A stretch of 64,000 bases of DNA from Clostridia bacterium (GCA_017522945.1 JAFWXT010000092.1:1-64000); one strand, 5' to 3'; positions 40,424 through 50,369 are shown, counted from the stretch's first letter. Made by a program: numbers and translations. Notes: generated by a model from the sequence alone, not told the origin.

Positions 40424-41707
40424 TTATTTGATTTGAATATCGGCAAAATTTAAAATTGTTAATTCGCCTGAATTTTCTTCATACTGATAGCCTTTCACAC
40501 TAAACTGCTTGCCTGCCGTAAATTCGTTTGTATAATTTGCGGGAACTTCAACGCTAAAGGTGAAGCTTTCAACTTCTTCCTTTACGCCGTCTTTCATGCG
40601 TTTTTGAGCCGTTGCTACAATGGTAAGAGTTGTTCCTTCAATCGACGAACTTACTACCGTTGCGTCAGTATAAAGGGTATCACTATATTGAGTAAGGTAA
40701 TTTGTTGATGAATTAAATGTTAAAAGGTAATTTTTTTGAATTGGTGACGTGTGGTCCATTAGGTTAGCACCGTAAATCACGTCATATAAAATACCTGAAA
40801 TTTGATAATTACCGTAATGCATTTGGATTGTACCAACTACACGGTATAAATGCCCTATCTTCATTTTAGATGCTGCACTTGAAGAATATCCCGCATATAC
40901 GTCAATCGCATATCTCGTGCCGTTTTCGTCATAATACTCTGCAACAAAGGTGCGAGTTCCGCTGTTTGAAATTCTTAAATCACAAATACAAGCGGTGAAG
41001 CGAACTTTTGAACCAGCTTCGGTTTCAACGTTGTAATATGCTTCCTCGTTATCAAAAAATTGCTTTAGAGTAATATCTTCGGGGTCGGTAGAGAATAGTG
41101 GGTCGTCAAGATCAGAATAAATACGAAGTTTAATTTTTCTTGCAAACGATTCTGCCTTTGCAAAATAACTGTTATATGGATACTTGTCTGTAGCCATACC
41201 GCCGTTTGAGCTAAAACCATTTTCAACCAATTCTAAATTTAGGCACTTAAAGTCGCTATCTTGTGCGGTTTTATACCATACGTAACCCAAATATCTTGTG
41301 CCATAACTATCCTTTTCGGCACGGGGAGCAGTTGCTTCCAATACGATTTCGGTTGCACTTGATAAACGGGTTTTGGTAAATAATGATGCCGCTTTGCCCC
41401 ATTTTTGCACGTTTCCGGTTGATTCGGGCGTGTCAATTTGGTAATATCTAACGGCTATAATATTGCCTTGTTCTAATCTAAAACGGGTGGTATCACCGTC
41501 GGTATGGGCATCGACTGTTGCTCTGCCTATACCGTCGGTTAAAAATGATTTTCCCTCAAAACTTTTGTTTAATTTTAAACCAGAGGTGATTTCGTTATAA
41601 TATTCGGTATTGTCAGCAACTTTTTCTTTTCCGCCATCGCAGGCAAAGAAAACTAAGCTACTTAACGTTATTAATATTAAAACGATAATCGATAAAATCT
41701 TTTTCAT
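40424..41707 (-). CDS. Thermonuclease (SNase)-like lipoprotein
   Basis: 427 aa. Lipobox FFAC (Cys23). Residues 50-200 form a staphylococcal-nuclease-like domain: ATVDAHTDGDTTRFRL, then VRYYQIDTPES (R87, D92, E95) and DSYGTRYLGYVWY (R138), covering the catalytic Arg/Glu/Arg and Ca2+ ligands, and LVENGFS. The C-terminal half has two OB-like stretches (KVRFTACICDLRIS, HLYRVVGTIQMHYGNYQISGILY; KRMKDGVKEEV...GKQFSVKGYQYE). Predicted to cut extracellular DNA or RNA at the cell surface. It lies 38 bases after the solute-binding protein gene and 39 before the OB-fold lipoprotein gene. Confidence 0.85.
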   Translation of the reverse strand: MKKILSIIVLILITLSSLVFFACDGGKEKVADNTEYYNEITSGLKLNKSFEGKSFLTDGIGRATVDAHTDGDTTRFRLEQGNIIAVRYYQIDTPESTGNVQKWGKAASLFTKTRLSSATEIVLEATAPRAEKDSYGTRYLGYVWYKTAQDSDFKCLNLELVENGFSSNGGMATDKYPYNSYFAKAESFARKIKLRIYSDLDDPLFSTDPEDITLKQFFDNEEAYYNVETEAGSKVRFTACICDLRISNSGTRTFVAEYYDENGTRYAIDVYAGYSSSAASKMKIGHLYRVVGTIQMHYGNYQISGILYDVIYGANLMDHTSPIQKNYLLTFNSSTNYLTQYSDTLYTDATVVSSSIEGTTLTIVATAQKRMKDGVKEEVESFTFSVEVPANYTNEFTAGKQFSVKGYQYEENSGELTILNFADIQIK

Positions 41708-41745
41708 TTTCTTAAATTTCTTTTCTTTATTATTTTTATTTGTTC

Positions 41746-43101
41746 TTATTTACCGCCACAGTTTGTGTATGCGTCAGCTAAAGCTTGTTCTGCGGTCTTT
41801 TCGCCTCTTAATGCGAATACTAATGCTGTTCCAACTTGTTCACGTGCAGTTGAAGAACCAACGAATGCAGGTGAAGTGTAGAATCTTGAGCTTAATTCTC
41901 TTGCAACGTTTGCAGCTTGTGCAGTAAGTGATTCGGTATCAGCAATGTGAGCTGCATAATCTGGAATATCAAATGTTGATAAACGGCAAGGATTGTAACC
42001 AGATGCAATTGAGAATGATGCTTGGAATGTAGGATCTAAAAGTTCCTTCATAAATAACCAAGTCATAAGTTGTTTTTCTTCGCTGTTAGATACGCCGTGA
42101 CCATCCTTAAGCATAACTAGTGATGGACCTTGTGAAATAACTGAGTAATCAACTGAACCGTCTTCTAAAGTTGAACCAGGAATTGGAGCAATACCCCATT
42201 CAAACTTATCGCCTGGGTCTTGGTGAGATGCACCACCAGATGAACCGATACAGTAAACTAAACCGCCATCTTCAACACCCTTTGTGAATAGTGCGCTTGT
42301 GTATGCGCCGTAGTCTTCTTGAGTTGTGATGTAACCTTTGTTATAGTATCCATTAAGTTGTTTTAACCAAGCGGTTGTTTCTGGGTTGTTAAATAAGAAG
42401 TGGTTGCCTTCTGCGCTAGTGTATCCCCAACCGTTTTGTTCACGCATTGTGATGAACCAGTTTGCTTCAGAGTCGTATCCTAAAGGAGTTGCAGTAGGAT
42501 AAGCTTTTACGATAGTTTCGCATTGTGCCCAAAGTTGATCCCAAGTTGTTGCTACTGGAAGATTTAAAGCATCAAGTGCAGTTTTGTTGTAATATAATAA
42601 TTCGGTTGACTTAACAAATGGTAGAGTTAACATAGATTCTGCAGTGTAACCATTAGCTGCATAACCAGCATAGTTAGTTGCATAACCTTCGTTATAGTAA
42701 CCTGGAACGAAGTCTTGAACTTCTGCTGGAGTGTAACCGTGTTCTGCACTTGAAATAAACTGGTTAAGGTCAACTACCTTGCCGGTTTGAATGTATTGTG
42801 CAACGTGGTCTGGATAGCAGTATGCTAAGTCTGGTTGGTTTTGACCTTGGAAATCTGAAACGATTTTTGACTTTACTTCGTCGTAGCCACCTGGTTGAAC
42901 GTGTTCTACCTTCCAACCTGGATGTTCAGCTTCAAATGAAGCAATAGCGTTTGCAGTAACCTTTTGAAGTGCGTCACCTTGTGTTGAGTAGAAGATGATT
43001 GTGTGTTCATAATCAACTGGTTCTTCAGTTTTACCACAAGCAGCCATCGTGCTAAAAAGCATAACTACGAACATTAGAGTTGCTAAAAGTTTGTTTTTCA
43101 T
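41746..43101 (-). CDS. ABC transporter extracellular solute-binding lipoprotein
   Basis: 451 aa. Signal peptide with lipobox MAAC (Cys22), then a family 1 solute-binding fold: HTIIFYSTQGDALQKVTANAIASFEAEHPGWKVEHVQPGGYDEVKSKIVSDF, LAYCYPDHVAQYIQTGKVVDLNQF, and SQGPSLVMLKDG. The family mostly binds oligosaccharides or polyols; phosphorylated ligands such as glycerol-3-phosphate are known. Expression likely exceeds that of the rest of the operon (AAGGAAG site, 124-base leader after the permease gene). Confidence 0.93.
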   Translation of the reverse strand: MKNKLLATLMFVVMLFSTMAACGKTEEPVDYEHTIIFYSTQGDALQKVTANAIASFEAEHPGWKVEHVQPGGYDEVKSKIVSDFQGQNQPDLAYCYPDHVAQYIQTGKVVDLNQFISSAEHGYTPAEVQDFVPGYYNEGYATNYAGYAANGYTAESMLTLPFVKSTELLYYNKTALDALNLPVATTWDQLWAQCETIVKAYPTATPLGYDSEANWFITMREQNGWGYTSAEGNHFLFNNPETTAWLKQLNGYYNKGYITTQEDYGAYTSALFTKGVEDGGLVYCIGSSGGASHQDPGDKFEWGIAPIPGSTLEDGSVDYSVISQGPSLVMLKDGHGVSNSEEKQLMTWLFMKELLDPTFQASFSIASGYNPCRLSTFDIPDYAAHIADTESLTAQAANVARELSSRFYTSPAFVGSSTAREQVGTALVFALRGEKTAEQALADAYTNCGGK

Positions 43102-43225
43102 GTGTTACTTCCTTCCTAAAAAAATTTTTTATTTTTGTTAACGCACTTTCGTGCGATTTAACCTTTAATTGTTTTTCGCGCCTTTACACGCGCGTTATTT
43201 TATAATAAGGATTATATAATAAAGA

Positions 43226-44194
43226 TTAGCCCTTTGTTCCACTCTTTGATACGCCGTGCATAATGTATTTACGGCAGAAGATGAATAATACGAACAATGG
43301 AAGTGATACTATACATACCGCCGCCATTTTTAAAGTGTTAAGAGGTTCGGTTCCGTAGTCACCACCGTAAATCAAACCATCTTTATCGGTAAATCCGCCG
43401 GTAACCCAGTTGGTTATCATTTGCCACTTATCCATATTTACAAGACGAGGCCAAATGTATGAGTTCCACGTTCCTATAAACTTTAAAAGAGTTATTGATA
43501 TTAAGGTTGGTGCTGTTAACGGAACCATTACCTTAATTAAATAGCCCATATCGGAAAGCCCGTCAACCTTTGCCGCCTGATATAGCGAATTTGGTATTTG
43601 CATAAAGTTGTTTCTCATAAGGTAAATATAATATACGCTTACTAAGAAAGGAACTATTAAAACGGTATAAGTATTATCCCAATGAAGTTTTGTTGATATA
43701 GTTAAGTAGTTAGTAATGGTGTACATTTCGCCCGGTATCATCATCGTGCCAAGCATTATTGAGAATAGTAAGTTTTTGCCCTTAAAATCCATTCTTGCTA
43801 ATGCGTATGCCGTGATTATTATTATCACCAAGCCTATTATAGTGGAGGTGAAACCTACTACCAATGTGTTAACTAAAATTTGTGCAAAGCTCGTTCCACT
43901 TGAAGAGCCTTCGGTTTGGTTTAAAACCATTGAATAGTTTTCCCACATTGCCTTTTCTGGAAAGAACGATGAGGTTGGATCGCGGTATTCAGGCTCGCTC
44001 TTTATAGATGATATAAACATCCAAAAGAAGGGTAAAAATGCAAGAATAGCGCAGATTGAAAGAAAGAAATAAACAAAAATATTTTTAATTATTTTTTGTA
44101 TTCTTTGCTTTTTATATTCCTTCTCGATATCGAAAATGGGGTTTTCTTGTGGTAGAGATGAATTTTCAGAAATGTTTTTAATATTATCTTCCAT
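43226..44194 (-). CDS. ABC transporter permease, MalG type
   Basis: 322 aa with six membrane helices. An N-terminal charged 40-residue extension precedes the first helix. The EAA loop SLYQAAKVDGLSDMGYLIKVMVPLTAPTLISI contacts the ATPase, as in CUT1 permeases. Pairs with the 44206 permease. It lies 11 bases after it. Confidence 0.93.
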   Translation of the reverse strand: MEDNIKNISENSSLPQENPIFDIEKEYKKQRIQKIIKNIFVYFFLSICAILAFLPFFWMFISSIKSEPEYRDPTSSFFPEKAMWENYSMVLNQTEGSSSGTSFAQILVNTLVVGFTSTIIGLVIIIITAYALARMDFKGKNLLFSIMLGTMMIPGEMYTITNYLTISTKLHWDNTYTVLIVPFLVSVYYIYLMRNNFMQIPNSLYQAAKVDGLSDMGYLIKVMVPLTAPTLISITLLKFIGTWNSYIWPRLVNMDKWQMITNWVTGGFTDKDGLIYGGDYGTEPLNTLKMAAVCIVSLPLFVLFIFCRKYIMHGVSKSGTKG

Positions 44195-44205
44195 ATTGCA
44201 CCTCC

Positions 44206-45336
44206 TTAGTAGGTTACGCGCTTTTTACTAACGCGTAAGTTGATAGCAGTTATAATCATTATTATTATAAACAATAATAAAGAACCTGCGTATGCGTAAC
44301 CCGTTTGACCGAGTTCTAAGTATTGGTAAATGTAACCTACCATCGTTCCCATATCGTAGTTAGTACCCATATCTGCGCCGAATACACCTACTACTGCCGA
44401 ATATTGTTTCATACCGCCCATAATACCCGTAATCAATAAATAAGATATCATTGGAGAAATTAAAGGAGTGGTTATTTTCCATAATACGGTGCTCTTTGAC
44501 GCCCCGTCAATTTTTGCAGCATCGTAATATTGCTTGTTAACGCTTTGTAACGCGCTGAATAAAATTAAAATTTTAAAAGGTAAGCCAGACCAAACTTCAT
44601 ATACAATCATTATAGAATATTTAGTCCACGGAATATCAACCTTGCCTAAATGCCAAACTAAACTTTCGTTTGTGCTTAAGTTCGTTCCCCTTATCCAGTT
44701 GATTGGGTCAGCACCAAGCCAGCCAAGTAAATCGTTTACTATACCAAGTTGTGCTGTTCCAGCAGCGATTTGACGTGTCGTTCCTATTACTTGGAAGAAA
44801 GTTAAGAAAACCGCACCCATCGCTAACGAGTTGGTTAGGTATGGTAAAAACAATACCGTTTGAAAGGCTTTTTGTAAAGGTTTAATTGAGTTTAAGGCTA
44901 CCGAAATGAATAATGCAATAAATGTTGAAAGTGGAACTGATACGAAGGTTAGTACCATCGTGTTGGTTAAGCATTGCAAAAAGTTTGCTCCGCCCATTCC
45001 CGTGTCACCCTTTAAAACACGAATAAAATTTTCAACCCCCCAGCCGTTATAGGTGCTGGCTAAACCATTGTAATCTTGCTTAAAAGAGTTTACGAACGCA
45101 CTTACGATGGGATAGAAAGTGAATATAACCATTAAAAGCAAAGCGGGTAAAACAAATAACCAGCCTTGTTGAGCACGGAAAAAACGACTTAACTTTTCTT
45201 TGGTTGAAAGTTGTGGAATTGCCTCGCTCGCTTTTTTAGCTACGGGAGAATCCGTATTTTCAGCATCGCTTTCTATAACAACGTTTTGTTCGGTAATATT
45301 TTCATTTTCGGGCAAATTTCTTTTGTCCATAGTCAT
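44206..45336 (-). CDS. ABC transporter permease, MalF/UgpA type
   Basis: 376 aa. A 50-residue hydrophilic N-terminus precedes six membrane helices (first at about residue 53). EAA loop QYYDAAKIDGASKSTVLWKITTPLISPMISY. The segment ELGQTGYAYAGSLLLFIIIMIITAINL is typical of the last helix. Starts one base after the ATPase stop, so translationally coupled. Confidence 0.93.
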   Translation of the reverse strand: MTMDKRNLPENENITEQNVVIESDAENTDSPVAKKASEAIPQLSTKEKLSRFFRAQQGWLFVLPALLLMVIFTFYPIVSAFVNSFKQDYNGLASTYNGWGVENFIRVLKGDTGMGGANFLQCLTNTMVLTFVSVPLSTFIALFISVALNSIKPLQKAFQTVLFLPYLTNSLAMGAVFLTFFQVIGTTRQIAAGTAQLGIVNDLLGWLGADPINWIRGTNLSTNESLVWHLGKVDIPWTKYSIMIVYEVWSGLPFKILILFSALQSVNKQYYDAAKIDGASKSTVLWKITTPLISPMISYLLITGIMGGMKQYSAVVGVFGADMGTNYDMGTMVGYIYQYLELGQTGYAYAGSLLLFIIIMIITAINLRVSKKRVTY

Positions 45337-45337
45337 A

Positions 45338-46414
45338 TTAATAAATCCTCTCTTCAGTTTCTGCGTTAAATAAGAAAACTTTGTTTGGTTTCAAGTTGAA
45401 CTTAAGTTGTTTTGCCTCTTCTGGAAGCGCTATGTCAGAATCGATTATGCTTCTTACTGTATCTTTAGTTGAGTTAGGGTGGGTTGAAACAACCGTTTTA
45501 TCTCTTCCCATAACCTCAATATGATCGGTATTTAAAGTGAACCTGCCGTTCTCATCGTAAATAAAGCCTTCTGGTCTAATACCTACGAATACCGCTTGGT
45601 CTTCAAGTTCGGGCTTTTCTAAAACCACTTCACCGCCAATGATTAGCTTGCCGTTAACGATTTCGCCCTTAAATATATTGATTGGTGGCGTTCCTAAGAA
45701 GTTTGCTACGAACATATTTGATGGATTGTCGTATATCTTTTGAGGCGCACCGACTTGTTGAACAACGCCAAGTTTCATAACTACCATTATATCACAAATG
45801 GACATCGCTTCTTCTTGGTCGTGCGTTACGAATACGGTTGTAATTCCCGTTTCACGTTGGATACGTTTAATTTCTTCACGAGTTTGTAAACGTAATCTTG
45901 CGTCAAGGTTTGAAAGTGGTTCGTCAAGCAATAAAACGTTTGGCATTTTTACAAGTGCACGTGCTATTGCTACACGTTGTTGTTGACCGCCTGAAAGTTG
46001 CGATGGCTTACGCGCCATAAGATCTTCTATTTGAACTAATTTTGCCGCGTCTAAAGCCCTTGCTTTTGCTTCTTCTTTGGGCATTCTCATATTTACTAAA
46101 GGGAACATTATGTTTTGTTCCACCGTCATATGTGGATATAGAGCGTAGTTTTGGAAAACTAAACCTATTCCACGTCTTTCAGGGGCTAAGGTCGTTACGT
46201 CTTGGTCTTCAAATAAAATGTGACCCGACGTTGGGTTTTCTAACCCGGATAACATAAACAACGTGGTTGATTTACCACAACCTGATGGACCTAAAAGACC
46301 AACGAGTTTGCCTGATGGGATTTCAAGACACATATCGTTAACTGCAACTACTTCGTCGCCTTTTTTGCTTCTACTTGGGAAAATTTTCGTTAGATTTTTG
46401 ATTGTAATTTTCAT
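45338..46414 (-). CDS. ABC transporter ATPase, UgpC/MsmX type
   Basis: 358 aa. Walker A GPSGCGKST, Q-loop LVFQNYALYPHMTV, signature LSGGQQQRVAIARAL, Walker B VLLLDEPLSNLDARLR, H-loop FVTHDQEEAM and a C-terminal TOBE/OB regulatory domain. Energises the two permeases encoded next to it. Many Firmicutes share a single MsmX ATPase encoded elsewhere; here the operon carries its own. Confidence 0.95.
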   Translation of the reverse strand: MKITIKNLTKIFPSRSKKGDEVVAVNDMCLEIPSGKLVGLLGPSGCGKSTTLFMLSGLENPTSGHILFEDQDVTTLAPERRGIGLVFQNYALYPHMTVEQNIMFPLVNMRMPKEEAKARALDAAKLVQIEDLMARKPSQLSGGQQQRVAIARALVKMPNVLLLDEPLSNLDARLRLQTREEIKRIQRETGITTVFVTHDQEEAMSICDIMVVMKLGVVQQVGAPQKIYDNPSNMFVANFLGTPPINIFKGEIVNGKLIIGGEVVLEKPELEDQAVFVGIRPEGFIYDENGRFTLNTDHIEVMGRDKTVVSTHPNSTKDTVRSIIDSDIALPEEAKQLKFNLKPNKVFLFNAETEERIY

Positions 46415-46425
46415 TCGCGTTCTTC

Positions 46426-47706
46426 CTATCGCTTTATAATTTTTGCCTCAACGGCTTTTCTATAACCTTCAGCAATGATGGTTGCTGGTATAGATTTTGT
46501 TTCATAAGTTGTTTCTAATTCGGATGGCTGCAAATTGTAAACCCCTGCTTTCATCCTTTGCTTGTCCTTATAACCGTTTACGTAATTAAAGGTAAAAGTT
46601 ACGCTTTCAGTTTCGTTTGCGTAGGTTAGCTTAATCTCTTCAGATTCGCTTACCCCTTCGTTATGTAACGTTATTTCTACTTGGCTATAATAATCAGTTC
46701 CAAAAGTTGATTCGTCAATCTTTGGTTCTTTAGACTTGATTTTTAATACCTTTGTGCCAAACCATTTTATAAACCTTAAAATATATCTCGTGCCTAAAAG
46801 AAAATCACCAAGTACGTAAACACATACGAAATATATTATTATCGTTCTAGTTGCGCGCTTGTCCGCGCTTGATCTTGCTATGCTCGTGTTGCTTTTGGCA
46901 TAGTTTTCGTTTGATAGAAGTTGAGCGTCTAACGCGTTTAATTCAGCGCCCAACGCTTGGTTTTTTTGGTCAAAATCTTCATCTTCCGCGTGAAGGACCG
47001 TATAATCAGCTACTTCGTTATTTTTTTCAATAAAAGCTTCAACGTCATTAAAAAATTGCGTTTTAAACAAATTTTCACTACTAAAAGTTGGATTCGTGGT
47101 TTCAATAGTGCCGTATTCGCTACCATCCGCCATAATAAAGGTTAGAGACAAAATATTCGTAATACCCAAGGACTGCATATCACTATCCGAAAACTCTAAA
47201 AAGAAAAAGTTGTTGGTTAAAAGCGATGATATATTGTCAAAAACTTGGTCGTTGTTAGTGTCGCAATTTAAAAGCTCAAACTCTTTCGCACCGTCTGTTG
47301 TGTTGATAAAAAGTTTGGTTTTGTTTTCGGCGATAGAAGAAACTGCAAATTTATCATCCAACCCAAAAACGAAACCCGCGTAAGACTTGTGCATTTTGTA
47401 TTTTTTTACAACATTTTCTGCACTCGTATCGTCGCCGTATTTATGTTCATATAGGGTTGCGGATTCAAAAATTACAACACTTCCGCCCCTTTCGAAACTT
47501 TTGTATAATACGTATTGCTCGTTGTAGTACCCACCTACCATACCCATTGCTTGGCTGTAATTTCCAGCGTCAAGCGACTGTTGTATGGTGTTTAATGCTT
47601 CCCCATCATACATATAAACGAAGGGTAAAAAAACAGCCAGCATAATGCCCAACGAAAAGGCGAATAAATAGTAAACTATTTTTGCAAACAAACTTCCCTT
47701 TTTCAT
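46426..47706 (-). CDS. Membrane protein of unknown function in the transporter operon
   Basis: 426 aa, family not recognised. One membrane helix at 9-32, an extracytoplasmic domain of about 250 residues (contains GFVFGLDDKFAVSSIAENKTKLFINT and a short coiled stretch near 255-275), a second helix near 285-310 and a C-terminal domain of about 110 residues on the cytosolic side. It lies between the 87-aa gene (3 bases) and the ATPase (11 bases), so co-translated. Possibly a sensor or assembly factor; this is a guess from topology. Confidence 0.72.
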   Translation of the reverse strand: MKKGSLFAKIVYYLFAFSLGIMLAVFLPFVYMYDGEALNTIQQSLDAGNYSQAMGMVGGYYNEQYVLYKSFERGGSVVIFESATLYEHKYGDDTSAENVVKKYKMHKSYAGFVFGLDDKFAVSSIAENKTKLFINTTDGAKEFELLNCDTNNDQVFDNISSLLTNNFFFLEFSDSDMQSLGITNILSLTFIMADGSEYGTIETTNPTFSSENLFKTQFFNDVEAFIEKNNEVADYTVLHAEDEDFDQKNQALGAELNALDAQLLSNENYAKSNTSIARSSADKRATRTIIIYFVCVYVLGDFLLGTRYILRFIKWFGTKVLKIKSKEPKIDESTFGTDYYSQVEITLHNEGVSESEEIKLTYANETESVTFTFNYVNGYKDKQRMKAGVYNLQPSELETTYETKSIPATIIAEGYRKAVEAKIIKR

Positions 47707-47709
47707 AGT

Positions 47710-47973
47710 TTATTTATCGCTAACGTCCTCGTTGTTTGGAGTCGATAAATCAACCGTGTCGTCACTTACGGATTCAGTATCTCTGGCTTTTTTGGCAGCG
47801 TTAAACGCGCTTTCTCTTTCTCTTAAATTATTACGTTGCGTTTCGTATTGTTCTCTTCTAAAAACGGGTATTAAAAAATACACGGCAACTATTACGGCAA
47901 TGATAATACCACAAATTAAAAAGAAATTGCGGTCAACTCTACCTAAACTATTTAATAATAAAGCATTTAGCAT
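47710..47973 (-). CDS. Small membrane protein heading the transporter operon
   Basis: 87 aa. One membrane helix (about 17-37), then a basic and acidic helical tail (RREQYETQRNNLRERESAFNAAKKARD), ending in an Asp/Ser-rich segment. AAGGAG nine bases before the ATG. The real length is supported by its tight spacing to the next gene. No family recognised. Confidence 0.7.
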   Translation of the reverse strand: MLNALLLNSLGRVDRNFFLICGIIIAVIVAVYFLIPVFRREQYETQRNNLRERESAFNAAKKARDTESVSDDTVDLSTPNNEDVSDK

Positions 47974-48809
47974 AACATCATACTCCTTTATGGTAGTCGC
48001 TATATCAATAAAGTTTTGTTTTAGTTTTAACTTTGGTTTTTTAAGTCCTACTTTTATTCAAGCTTTGTTTTTAATGCCCTTTTCTTTCAAAGATCGTTTC
48101 GCTTGTTTTCGTTGTTTTTTGCACGCGCGCGCACCTACGCGAGTCAAATTTATAACACATTTAAATATATGTTTAGATAATTACCGCTACAATGGTTTTA
48201 AATGTAAGCGTGTTCACACTTGCTTTGCGTAAGCCAATTACACAATTTTTTGCCCAAAACTCAATGCTTTTTGTGTGGGCTTAAAAATCTTAACCTTAGC
48301 ATGCGCAATTTTTAAGTTTATACAAACTACAAAACATTTTTTTGTGCACTTTTAACCGTTAAAACGGTAATGCGTTAAGCGTATCTTATTTTTTTTGTTT
48401 TACCTTTGGTAACAACGCTTTTTTATAAAGAATAAAAATTTTCAAAAGTGTTTTTTCTAAAACCAAATCTTGCGCTTTTATTATACCACAAAAATCGACA
48501 AAACGCCACTATTTTACCGCCCTTTATTAATAATTAATAAAATTATTTTCTTACTTGAATTTTTATTCCGCGAAAGTTAGCGAATTTTGTTAAATTTTAA
48601 TTTTTATGGTTAAAAACTCCACGTTTTCAAGATATTATCACACAAAATTTAAAATAAAAAATTTTTTGACACAAAAAAATGCGAAAGCTTCATTTTGTAA
48701 TCGTTTTTAAAATTTTAAAAACAACACTTGCTTTTTAATTTTTTTACCAAGCAATATTTGTGTTAAATTATAAGCAAATCTTACAAAAAAACAGTATTTT
48801 TTATACCAT

Positions 48810-48845
48810 AAAAGCGCGAATAATCAACTTATAGGCTAACTTTTT
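48810..48845. repeat. Dyad of the recurrent family in the 1-kb gene-free gap
   Basis: AAAAGCGCGAATAATCAACT followed by TATAGGCTAACTTTTT shares TAATCAACTTAT with 24801 and 58183. The surrounding 47974-48985 is gene-free, very AT-rich DNA. It contains a CG-alternating patch at 48122-48132 and a weak minus-strand promoter candidate (TTGTAG, 17 bases, TATATT) near 48160-48195, which would give the transporter operon a leader of about 190 bases. Confidence 0.4.
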
Positions 48846-48943
48846 ACTTTTTTAGCAAATACCACTAAACCTTTAAATGGCACAACGAATTAAGCTTGTT
48901 TTAGAAGTTATTTTTAACAAAACAACACTAAAAAATATTACAA

Positions 48944-48985
48944 AAAAAGTTGTAGCGCGCCAAAATTTCGCACTACAACTTTTTA
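48944..48985 (-). terminator. Terminator of the M20 peptidase gene
   Basis: AAAAAGTTGTAG and CTACAACTTTTT form a 12-bp perfect stem with a 17-base loop, directly after the stop codon. Confidence 0.82.
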
Positions 48986-50257
48986 TTATTCGGTTAATTC
49001 TTTAATGGTTTTTTTATAAATTACACACATTCTTTCAATATTTTTTATGGTAATATACTCGTTAGGTTCATGAACAGGCGCGTCTTCACCAGGGAATTCT
49101 GGACCAAACGCCGCACCTATCGGTAATGCTCTCGCATAAGTGCCACCACCGATAGCCATTGCTTCTTCATTACTGCCCGTTTCTTCATTATATACTTTTA
49201 ATAGGGTTTTAATCAAAAAGCTATCCTTACTATTATAAAGTGGTAATTGATGGTTTCCAATCAACGTATAAGGCGCAATTTTTTCACTTGCTTTTTCAAT
49301 AAAATCCGCGGGTAAAGTGCAAGGATATCTAAAGTCAACAATAATATCTAATTTGCCCTCTTTTGCGCTAATTACGTTAGGTGACATTGTTAAAAAGCCA
49401 CTTTCATCGCTAACTTCTTTTAGTTTAAAACAATCATCAAATAATTTTTCGTGCACCGATTTATCAACCATGCCAAGCTCGATCAAATATTTTAAAAGTG
49501 GCGAAATAGCGTTTTTGCCTTTATTAGGCGTTGAGCCGTGTGCAGAAACACCAAAACTTTCAATTTTTTCGCCATTTATTTTTAAACCGTATTTTTCGCA
49601 TAGTTTTTCATCAATTGGAGCTATAGCATAAGCATAGTCGCATACCATATTAGGCATTTCACCGCCACAAATTACAATGCTTTTATCACATTCAAAATGA
49701 AATTGTGGGTGAAAAATACCCTTTTCGGCATAAATTACGGGAAAATTTCCGTCGGGTGAAAATCCAAAATCGGGCATCTTAGCAACCTTTTCATAATGCT
49801 TCATACATGCCCAACCGCTTTCTTCATTACAACCAAGTATAAGTTTTATTGTTTTCTTAGGCTTAAAGCCTTCATCTTTAAGCTCTTTAAGCATATGTAA
49901 CACACAAATAGCGGGACCTTTATCATCTAAAGTTCCGCGCGCATAAATTTTGCCGTCTTCTTCAGTTGGCTCAAAGGGTGGATGCTTCCAATCTTGCAAC
50001 CTTCCCGCCTTAACAACGTCCAAGTGGCACAATATACCCATCGTTTGCTCGTTTTCTTCACCTTTAAAAATAACTTCACCAACGTATCCGTCGTAGTTTA
50101 TCGTTTCAAAACCCATTTCGTTTGCAAGATTTAACGTAAACAATAATGCATCGTTAACATCCTTACCAAAGGGCATACCGGGCAAAGCAGGCGCTTGCAC
50201 ACTTGGAATTGCACACAATTTCATAATATTTTTCTTTATTTCATTAATTTGTTGCAT
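48986..50257 (-). CDS. M20-family dipeptidase (PepV-like)
   Basis: 423 aa. GILCHLDVVKAGRLQDWKHPPFEP, GRGTLDDKGP-like ARGTLDDKGPAICVLHMLKEL, CNEESGWACMKHY and the C-terminal AIGGGTYARALPIGAAFGPEFPG with HEPNEY provide the dinuclear zinc ligands and the PepV/Sapep pattern. Cleaves dipeptides in the cytosol. The lid domain is recognisable (about 185-310). Monocistronic, with its own terminator. Confidence 0.92.
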   Translation of the reverse strand: MQQINEIKKNIMKLCAIPSVQAPALPGMPFGKDVNDALLFTLNLANEMGFETINYDGYVGEVIFKGEENEQTMGILCHLDVVKAGRLQDWKHPPFEPTEEDGKIYARGTLDDKGPAICVLHMLKELKDEGFKPKKTIKLILGCNEESGWACMKHYEKVAKMPDFGFSPDGNFPVIYAEKGIFHPQFHFECDKSIVICGGEMPNMVCDYAYAIAPIDEKLCEKYGLKINGEKIESFGVSAHGSTPNKGKNAISPLLKYLIELGMVDKSVHEKLFDDCFKLKEVSDESGFLTMSPNVISAKEGKLDIIVDFRYPCTLPADFIEKASEKIAPYTLIGNHQLPLYNSKDSFLIKTLLKVYNEETGSNEEAMAIGGGTYARALPIGAAFGPEFPGEDAPVHEPNEYITIKNIERMCVIYKKTIKELTE

Positions 50258-50369
50258 TATTTTACCTCAATTTTTAAAATTCATCTTTATTTATTATACA
50301 CTTTTTTTTAAATGTGGTAAAATATATTAGTAGTATTTTTTTAATTTTGCTTAATTTTTGGAGATTTTT

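Noticed and set aside
47732-48232. 166-codon plus-strand frame
   Set aside because: Runs antisense through the 87-aa membrane gene and into gene-free DNA; no start signal and implausible composition.
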